Assembly: GCA_022836615.1 (NCBI GenBank)
Contig: MU405374.1
Location: forward strand, 17,472-81,471
Origin: Annulohypoxylon bovei var. microspora
Taxonomy: Eukaryota > Ascomycota > Sordariomycetes > Xylariales > Hypoxylaceae
Direction of reading: 5' to 3'
Length of the DNA: 64,000 nucleotides
This document shows positions 57,291 through 64,000 of the stretch, piece after piece; the first letter of the stretch is position 1; each line of letters starts with the position of its first letter. The notes beneath the pieces are model-generated. The model did not search any database. It worked only from the letters and a program-made list of their open reading frames with translations, and was not told the origin of the DNA. A program made the translations under genes and the position numbers.

Positions 57291-58427
57291 ATGGCCTCGA
57301 CACAGACAATCCAAGTCCCGCACCTCGACGCCACAGTCGGGTACGAGATATCCAACGGCAAGCTCGACCCGGCTAAGCCCACGCTCGTGCTCATCAACCC
57401 CTTCTGCGCGACCGCCGAGTACTACCGCGCGCAGCTGGACAGCCAGCAGCTGACACACGCTGCCAACTTGGTGGCTATCGAGCCCCTCGGCCACGGCGCC
57501 ACGACCTGCGCCTCTGAGCACTTCACGTACTGGGACTCGGCGCTCGTCGCGCTGCAGGCCATGCAGGGATTGGGAATCAACAAGGCGTACGCGCTGGGGA
57601 CTAGCCAGGGCGGCTGGATTGTCGCGAGGATGGCGCTGCTGGCGCCGGAGAGGGTAGGTTGGATAGGGGAGTGCGGTATTCTGTGGGGATGTGAGGCTGA
57701 CGGGTGGTAGATACTGGGGCTCATTGCCTTGGGCACGTCGATGGATAGCGAGTCTGCTGATTCTCGCACGAAGGGCTGCTGGTAGGTCCAAGTTTCTCGC
57801 TGTTTCATGATATGCTTAGGGGGTAATGGGATATCATTCCCAGTCGTCATAATGCACGGCAAAATATGCGACGTTGTCAATAAACCCAGTGCTGATATTG
57901 CCGGTTTGTGCGCTATCGTAGGGACCCGGCTCCGTTTGCCACACCTTTCCTACAGGCATGGAGCAGCTCTACGCCGACCCCAGATTTCGTCGTTGGTGAT
58001 GATTGGATCCAACCCGTGCTCGGGCTAGGGCTGGGGTCTGCGGCCACGCCCGCTGCTATGGAGTTCTGGTCCGAATCAATCCGGCGCGTCTACGAGGGTG
58101 ATCAGGGGCGCCGGAAGTTGAGGATGGCTACCATCAATTTAGCGGAGAGAGATGGGCTACTCCTTAGGGTAGGGGACATTCAGTGCCCTATTCACTGGTA
58201 TCAGGTAACTCTCACCACATTCATATATCTAGCTTAGATAGGATTTAAGCTAATAATTCCAGGGAACGGATGACCCGATTTACGGCTCGATTGTCCCGCA
58301 GGAGCATATTAAGCTCTTCACGGGTTCAAAGGAAGCCAAGCTTGATTTTATCCAGGGCGGCGTTCACTTCCTCAGTGTTTCGCATCCGAAGGAGGTCGAG
58401 GAAGCAATCCTGGAGATGGTGCACTGA
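57291..58427 (+). CDS. alpha/beta hydrolase
   Basis: Four exons join(57291..57653, 57711..57781, 57922..58204, 58263..58427), 293 residues. The catalytic triad is visible: nucleophile elbow LGTSQGG with Ser105, acid in GTDDPIYG (Asp242 or Asp243) and His274 in QGGVHFLSVSHP. The oxyanion region is LINPFCATAEYY, and the strand-turn VAIEPLGHGATT is typical of the fold. No signal peptide, so probably cytosolic. The substrate is not evident; relatives include epoxide hydrolase-like and proline-iminopeptidase-like enzymes. Intron 2 (140 nt) was placed by the clean codon join TG|G giving Trp145. Exon 1 is GC-rich compared with exons 2-4. Confidence 0.85.
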
Positions 58428-58905
58428 AACCTTGAAATAGGGGTATTCATATTAACTGAATGAAACGCTGTGGTAGCAATGTTGCGTGTAATTAACACCT
58501 GTAAAAATAAAGTGGTGAGCCTGTCCATCCTTTATACGAGGACATCCACCAAGTCAAACTCCGCTTGATATTTGATTGATTTAATTATAGAGGGGCAAGT
58601 ATCATGCGGCATCGTTAATCACAGGTAATTTAAGGTTTGCGGGGGAGACGTGGGGCCGGCCTCGGTTCGGCTCAGACCCCCTTTTGAACGCTATGCCCGG
58701 CCTCAATGCCGGACCCACATCCCCCCCTTTTCTTTCCTAAATTGGGCATAGAATGCCTCGGTCTATCTGGGTAGCCATCTTAGCAGCGAACCATCACCTC
58801 CATACATTTATTTTTCTACAATTTTCTACAACTGATTGGAATTTGTTAACGTCTGCCTTTCGAAATTAAAGATCTTAACTAAGTACTTACCTAGACTTAC
58901 TTGTT
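58428..58905. other. short intergenic region with GC-rich block
   Basis: Mostly AT-rich, with a GC-rich block at about 58640-58725 carrying several CCGGCC/GGCCGG and CGGCTC motifs, immediately upstream of the dehydrogenase. Confidence 0.5.
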
Positions 58906-60906
58906 ATGGCTTATACATCCAGAGCTTCATCATCTACGGAGGGGTTTTTTCAACTGCTTCCAGTTCTTGAGCCGCAATATACGTCTGAGAAGTCACTAAA
59001 CTTGGCAGCCCCTAAATCATCACAGCAACTCTCAGACGACCCCGTCCTCGCCCGGATTCTTCGACTCTATCTTCCCCTAGAAGCGCAAGATCAAGTTGGG
59101 GCCTCTATCCACAAGTTGTCACGCCGGGTACTTGAACCTTCTATTCTTCAACATGCCGTCGATGCCGAAACAAATGTTCCCACTTTGCATCCCCTAACAA
59201 CTTTTGGCGAGGTGAACAAAATAGATCCACTCCGCACTTGCGAAGGATGGAAGGCCCTGAAAGCAATAGGTACAGAGGAAGGTACCGTTTCAACGGCATA
59301 CGATGAGACCAAGGCGAATTATAATCGCAGAATTGCGCAATTCAGTATTATTCACGTCTGGAGTCACTCTGCAGCGGTGACTGTGTGCCCTATGTCTATG
59401 ACAGATGGAGCGGCGACACTTCTGTCTAGGCACCTAAATGACCCCGACGGTGATCAGCCTGGCCGACAAGCTGTTTTAAACGAGGTATATCGTCGACTTG
59501 TGTCTCGAGATCCTAAGCAGAGCTGGACGAGTGGTCAATGGATGACTGAGAGAACTGGGGGCAGCGATGTGAGTGAAACGGAGACACTCGCTCGTAGGCT
59601 TACTGGGGACGAAGTTTCCAAGGAAGAGAGACTAGGACCTGATCATGACAGCCTAGGTCAGCCGCTAGGACCTTGGCGAATCGACGGTTTTAAGTGGTTT
59701 AGCAGTGCTACCGACTCGGACGTAACGGTGCTCCTGGCACGAACTTCTCAAGGAATTAGTGCATTTCTCGTTCCCATGAGGCGTAAGATCCACACCCGAG
59801 ATGCGACTAGAGCAAGTGTATCTAGTGATGATGCAACTGAATTGAATGGTATTAGGATTCAAAGGTTGAAGGATAAACTCGGCACTAAGGGACTTCCTAC
59901 GGCTGAGCTCGAGCTTAAGGGGGCACGCGGTTGGCTCATCGGTCAAGAGGGCAAGGGAACCAAGGAGATATCCGCTATCCTCAACATCACAAGAATCTAC
60001 TCAGCCGCCGGAAGTCTCTCGTATTGGTCCCGTGGTCTAGCCGTTTGCAGGGCCTTCTCTAAGGTGCGCAAAGCAAGAGGCCGGCTTCTGTACGACCATC
60101 CCCAGCACGTTTTCTGGATGGCTGCCGAGACTGTGAAATACTGGGCAGCGACTCATTTTACGTTTTTCGCTATCGCCTTGCTGGGCTGCGGCTCTCAGGG
60201 GCGGGAGGCGACAGCCAAGAACACGGCATCCGAGATGCTTATACCGCAGGATCCCATCCACCAAGCAGCCCTGCTACGCCTCCTAACACCCGTCGTTAAA
60301 GCGCGAGTTTCTATGGCTAGTGTGAGCGGACTTCGCGAGGCCATGGAATGTCTTGGCGGTGTAGGCTACTGCGAGAATAACGAAGATGGTGGCGTCATGA
60401 ACGTAGCTAAGATATTCCGTGATTGCATCGTTAATACTATCTGGGAGGGTACTGCTAGTGTTATGGCAGAAGACGTTTGTCGTGTCATTAAGGACAAGCG
60501 CATTGCTGGCGGAAATATCATCGAAGCTGTCTTTTGCCGCTGGGCTCTAGAAGCTCTAGAGCATTGCCGAAAGTCTTTCAAGGCAGAATGTCAAGTTGTC
60601 GAGGAGATGCTGCAGGAACTCATCACGCTTGTCCGGGGAACCTCTGCCGAGGAGTTGGAATATCGCGGTAGAGATCTTCTAGGCTATTTGGAGACGATTA
60701 CTAGCGCCATCCTTCTCCTATATGACGCTAGCACAGATGGTGGTGAGGTCGCTTCTCATATTGCCTCGAGATATGTTTGGTCCCAAACAGCGGGCAGCAG
60801 TCTGCGTCAGCGGGAGCTTTCTAGTTGGCGGAATGATGCAACTATCGATTGCAAAATCTTTCTAGGAGCTACTTTTCGACCAAAGGCGCGAGATGGGAAA
60901 TTGTAA
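58906..60906 (+). CDS. AidB-like acyl-CoA dehydrogenase family flavoprotein
   Basis: Intronless, 666 residues. Family landmarks are the long N-terminal helical domain, the FAD/substrate-loop segment QWMTERTGGSDVSETET, the Trp-containing GFKWFSSATDSDVTVLLAR, and the late GGVGYCENNEDGGVMNVAKIFRDCIVNTIWEGTASVMAEDV block, which matches the GGxGY...RD...IWEGT signature. Organisation with an extended N-terminus and C-terminal helices is that of AidB/isovaleryl-CoA-like members. These are flavin-dependent and may protect against alkylating agents or oxidise acyl-CoA; the exact substrate is uncertain. No peroxisomal or mitochondrial signal is clear from the ends (C-terminus RDGKL). Confidence 0.92.
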   Translation: MAYTSRASSSTEGFFQLLPVLEPQYTSEKSLNLAAPKSSQQLSDDPVLARILRLYLPLEAQDQVGASIHKLSRRVLEPSILQHAVDAETNVPTLHPLTTFGEVNKIDPLRTCEGWKALKAIGTEEGTVSTAYDETKANYNRRIAQFSIIHVWSHSAAVTVCPMSMTDGAATLLSRHLNDPDGDQPGRQAVLNEVYRRLVSRDPKQSWTSGQWMTERTGGSDVSETETLARRLTGDEVSKEERLGPDHDSLGQPLGPWRIDGFKWFSSATDSDVTVLLARTSQGISAFLVPMRRKIHTRDATRASVSSDDATELNGIRIQRLKDKLGTKGLPTAELELKGARGWLIGQEGKGTKEISAILNITRIYSAAGSLSYWSRGLAVCRAFSKVRKARGRLLYDHPQHVFWMAAETVKYWAATHFTFFAIALLGCGSQGREATAKNTASEMLIPQDPIHQAALLRLLTPVVKARVSMASVSGLREAMECLGGVGYCENNEDGGVMNVAKIFRDCIVNTIWEGTASVMAEDVCRVIKDKRIAGGNIIEAVFCRWALEALEHCRKSFKAECQVVEEMLQELITLVRGTSAEELEYRGRDLLGYLETITSAILLLYDASTDGGEVASHIASRYVWSQTAGSSLRQRELSSWRNDATIDCKIFLGATFRPKARDGKL

Positions 60907-61437
60907 AAGTCTAGCCAGAAGCTAAGCTAGGCGGTGGCTCGTCTATATTTGTACTTTGAAAACATATGTATGTGTATACGATGAGATAGAGCCCGGGCGA
61001 AGGTTAGAAATAGTACCTAGGTAAATAGTCGGACAACGTCACAGTACTAACGCTGTATTGGACCTACGGATAGTTACCATTCGAACTAGTGACAGAAGAC
61101 ACATAGCATAAGTCACTAGATATGAATAGGTCGATAGTACATAGGTAACGTAAGTTCATACGGTAAAGAATGGGAAACCTTTGGACAAAATCATTGTCCT
61201 CGATCAACATGAGTTCTATAAAGATTTAACAAACTAATGCATTGTGTAGCCTTTGTTATATTTTTATTGGCATCTATATAAAGGAAGAGAAACCTCTCTT
61301 CATTCAACAACCCAATCTCAAGTTTATCACGTAGTTGAGAATTTACCACCCAGGACGCTTCAAAGTTATACTTTTATCTCGTAAGCAAGCCACAATAGTC
61401 AAGCATACACTCAACACATATTAAACCTCTTTTAAAA
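60907..61437. other. intergenic region, no gene seen
   Basis: Upstream of the J protein; nothing recognised. Confidence 0.5.
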
Positions 61438-62109
61438 ATGGGGTTCAAAATATTTTTCAAAATATTTGGCTACATCATCGCTTTTATGGCAACCCTGAGT
61501 TTCCTTCACCTCGCCATGCTCCTTGAGTCAATGAGCATGCCGGAAATCCACTCATATCCCACCGATATACCAGAATCCGATAGAAAACCATATTACCAAG
61601 AGCAAAGATGGACCGAGAACTCAATGTCTCCGGATCTAACACATTACGACATTCTTGAAATCCCTAAATGTTCGCCGGACAGGGTTATAAGGGCCGCGCA
61701 CCGCCGACAAGCGCAGCGATGGCATCCCGACAAAGTTGTAGAAAGCGAGAAAGTAAAGGCAAACGAGAAAATGTCTCAGATAAATATGGCCTACGGCTTT
61801 CTCATGGAGAATAATAAACGCTGTAAGTATGACTTTGAAATAGGTTGCGGTACAAAAGCCCTGGTTGAATGTTTCGAGACGCGCCTAAATGCGGACACAA
61901 TCGCCCTCGAAGAGAGACGAAGAGAGCATCGCGAAGAAAGAGAAGAACGGAGAAAAATGGAGAAACAGAGAGAATCGAGAAAGGTAGTACCTGACCATCA
62001 TGGATACGCAGATGATCTCAATATCAAGGATCACAAGGTAATGCTAGCTCCCTTCCGGGTAATGCGAAGGATTATTACTTGGTTTGTTAAAGTCTTGATA
62101 TTCTGGTAA
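61438..62109 (+). CDS. membrane-anchored J-domain (DnaJ) protein
   Basis: Intronless, 223 residues. A hydrophobic N-terminal segment (about 4-29) is followed by a J domain (about 69-130) with intact HPD motif (96-98) in RWHPDKVVESEKVKANEKMSQINMAY. A highly charged Glu/Arg helix (EERRREHREEREERRKMEKQR) then leads to a hydrophobic C-terminal stretch (about 208-223, RRIITWFVKVLIFW). It should stimulate an Hsp70 partner, probably at a membrane; the compartment cannot be told. The double hydrophobic ends are an unusual layout for a short J protein. Confidence 0.85.
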   Translation: MGFKIFFKIFGYIIAFMATLSFLHLAMLLESMSMPEIHSYPTDIPESDRKPYYQEQRWTENSMSPDLTHYDILEIPKCSPDRVIRAAHRRQAQRWHPDKVVESEKVKANEKMSQINMAYGFLMENNKRCKYDFEIGCGTKALVECFETRLNADTIALEERRREHREEREERRKMEKQRESRKVVPDHHGYADDLNIKDHKVMLAPFRVMRRIITWFVKVLIFW

Positions 62110-62327
62110 TGAATTTCGAAGTATAAAATCCTAATTTTATCCAAGTAGGTAACTATAGGTAACTACCTAGTAATTAGTTAAAAGTGGTTTCAATTGATTC
62201 ATAAATGGTTCACTCCCTAATCACCAGCCGAAGAGCGAGAAGACTTAACAAACAAGTGAATATTTCTATTGTATACAATTCTTCATTTTAAGAAATACAG
62301 CAAGTCCTTTTGCACGCAGGAAAGGTA
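62110..62327. other. convergent spacer
   Basis: Short 3' spacer; no gene seen. Confidence 0.5.
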
Positions 62328-63227
62328 TCACGTAGCTTTACGTCCCACCACGGACACGATTTCTCCCTGATGAACCACGACCCCCTTTTCTGTTTCCTGT
62401 ACAGCCTTTGCAAACAAGTCTATCCAGGCTTCTCTCGTCATTGGTGCCTGTGGCTCGTTTTTCTTAGGAGGGAAGAATACATAGAGTTCTTCCCAAACCA
62501 TTAAATAATCTTCAGTCCAAGCCTTAAAATCACGTTGTCGGAGTTTAGCTAAATGAGAGTGAACATCGCCGAAGCCAAAGTTTTCAACGTGACGTCCTAG
62601 ATCTCCTAGAAATTTAAATGTAGATCCCCTCGCTTCGCCCGCCGCTTTGAGCAGGTGAACGATTGTGTCGCATGCAGTGGTCGATATTTCAGGGGAAGGT
62701 GGTTGGACAAAGTACCTGTCTGCCCGCGATTCTTCCCATTGTATCCAACCGCCAGGTTTTAATAGGGCCAACGCAGTAGAGAGTACGGGTGTGAGGTCTG
62801 AGTTGACGACAATACTCGTCAAGGCTCGGGCATGGACGATATCGTAAACGCCTATCATATCGGCAGGCAGCGGCTTGGCAAGGATATCGAGCTTCTTCAA
62901 GGTGACTGACGATGGAAGAAATGCAGGCGCAGGGAAATTAATCGGATTAACATCGTAACCATCTAACTGGGCAGATATGCCCTTGCTAGAAAGCTCACGA
63001 TCGAGATCGTTCAACCAGATGCCGTTTCCGCAGCCCAGATCAGCGACTTTCAATTGTTTAGAGCCTGCAATAGAGGTTTGAATATTCGGCTCTAAGATGT
63101 GGCCGAGGGTGTTCTGAAAGAGCAGATGTTGCAAGTGTAAACGTGCTGAGGATCTGAAGTTCCGTGCTGGAGCAACCCAATACGTAGTCGTGTCGTAGAT
63201 CTGGGTTTCATCGGAAACATTGGCCAT
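62328..63227 (-). CDS. class I SAM-dependent methyltransferase
   Basis: Single exon, 299 residues from the Met of MANVSDETQIYDTTTYWVAPAR. An in-frame ATG at 63380 would add 51 residues that look untranslated in character. Motif I is VADLGCGNGIWLNDLDREL, then DGYDVNPINFP, the motif IV-like YDIVHARALTSIV, and the post-motif LLKPGGWIQWEESRADRYF, characteristic of fungal UbiE/LaeA-type small-molecule methyltransferases. It is probably cytosolic; the methyl acceptor is unknown. The gene converges with the J protein and has no cluster partner in the window. Confidence 0.88.
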   Translation of the reverse strand: MANVSDETQIYDTTTYWVAPARNFRSSARLHLQHLLFQNTLGHILEPNIQTSIAGSKQLKVADLGCGNGIWLNDLDRELSSKGISAQLDGYDVNPINFPAPAFLPSSVTLKKLDILAKPLPADMIGVYDIVHARALTSIVVNSDLTPVLSTALALLKPGGWIQWEESRADRYFVQPPSPEISTTACDTIVHLLKAAGEARGSTFKFLGDLGRHVENFGFGDVHSHLAKLRQRDFKAWTEDYLMVWEELYVFFPPKKNEPQAPMTREAWIDLFAKAVQETEKGVVVHQGEIVSVVGRKAT

Positions 63228-63918
63228 CTTTGATAATTTTGACGAGGTGGGGGTGTGATGGTAAAATGTAACAGGGGAGACACAGGGGGGGTTCGATAGA
63301 ACCAGTATTTCTGCACGTGGGTCAATGCTTGATAAGACTTGTTTATAATATAAAAATCGGCAGAAAAAGAAGAAGTACAAGATAAAAAGGAGATGGTTAG
63401 ATACATACTGTAATTGCGTATTAATAATACATTCTTATAAGTGCGTACGTCATCAACCTCAACCTTGACATGGACGCCAATTCACCACTATAAATCTCGT
63501 GCAATCCTGCAGGAACAACTAACCCCACTCTACATTTAGACCCTGTTCGTAAGGCTGACAGCTAGACTTGATACGGTTATGGGAGGTTCGAATTGGCTTA
63601 ATAACATGGTCTTAGAGAGGGGTTGAAAGGAAACTAACTTACTCTACAAATCAACCGAGGTGTCAACATTCTCATGTGTATTCCGAAAAAGTCGACACAA
63701 CAGCATCACTCTTTCCTCAATGATTGTTCGTCTATAATCGGTCGGCAGCGCGCTGGTACAATGCTCTGATGCTGTGATAGTGATTATTTAGTAATAAGAT
63801 AGATTAAGTTACGAACGTCGAGACCGAGGTTAAAAGTTTCGCACATCTTTGGCGTCCCTTGTCTGTGCATGATTAGATAAGCAATTACATAACTAGCATT
63901 CAAGCTAATGTGGATCCC
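63228..63918. other. terminal intergenic region, no gene seen
   Basis: Upstream of the methyltransferase up to the hairpin; no gene seen. Confidence 0.5.
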
Positions 63919-63994
63919 CGATCTGAGGGTTTCCGCAGCAACGCTTGGACCACCTGCGGTGGCAAGCGTTGGCTGCTGAGATAACCTCAGATCG
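63919..63994. repeat. 76-bp hairpin/inverted repeat at the window end
   Basis: Arms CGATCTGAGG (63919-63928) and CCTCAGATCG (63985-63994) are joined by further pairing segments (GCAGC with GCTGC, AACGCTTG with CAAGCGTT, CCACC with GGTGG) around a small TGC loop. Most of the interval is double-stranded if folded. The internal symmetry suggests a transposon terminus or a foldback miniature element; the right-hand flank is cut by the window. Confidence 0.8.
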
Positions 63995-64000
63995 CATGTA

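Overview
This window comes from a filamentous ascomycete (Pezizomycotina, most likely a Sordariomycete). The evidence is short introns (about 50-160 nt) with GT...CTRAY...AG signals, a full-length circadian-clock FREQUENCY gene, fungal-type SEC14, RPT3, COG3, MIS14 and LST7 orthologs, and an intron-containing tRNA-Ile. Intergenic DNA is strewn with short palindromic TAGGTACCTA-type motifs.

Layout: 1-5.7 kb holds the clock gene frq behind a long leader with at least seven upstream ORFs. 6.8-8.7 kb holds a secreted S33-type serine peptidase in six exons, and 9.5-10.4 kb an F-box protein. 10.7-13.1 kb is a transposon island with three non-autonomous DNA elements whose ends and target duplications can be read directly: a 205-bp TA-flanked MITE, a roughly 0.9-kb foldback element with 9-bp duplications, and a 420-bp hAT-like element with 8-bp duplications. 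A phosphotransferase (APH) remnant follows. 13.7-18.2 kb is a compact candidate gene cluster for a fungal ribosomal peptide (RiPP) of the dikaritin/UstYa class. It contains a secreted precursor with five near-identical Tyr-containing repeats separated by Kex2-type dibasic sites, a divergently transcribed UstYa-like (DUF3328) oxidase with both HxxHC motifs, and an alpha/beta hydrolase.

18.8-36 kb is ordinary housekeeping sequence: prefoldin 3, SEC14, MIS14, a methyltransferase, a small conserved-looking gene, RPT3 and a folliculin/LST7 homolog. 35.5-43.3 kb has no recognisable gene. 43.3-64 kb holds a PL3 pectate lyase, a double-DUF427 protein, a tyrosine phosphatase, a RING-H2 protein, tRNA-Ile(AAU), COG3, an alpha/beta hydrolase, an AidB-like acyl-CoA dehydrogenase, a membrane-anchored J protein and a methyltransferase. 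The window ends in a 76-bp hairpin.

The main discovery candidate is the RiPP locus. Each core repeat sits in its own short exon or exon half, bounded by phase-0 introns, so the precursor is invisible as an open reading frame and easily missed by gene callers. Most other genes look like unlinked core-metabolism or cell-biology genes. Exon boundaries were worked out by hand from reading frame, splice signals and remembered family conservation; no alignment or database search was run.
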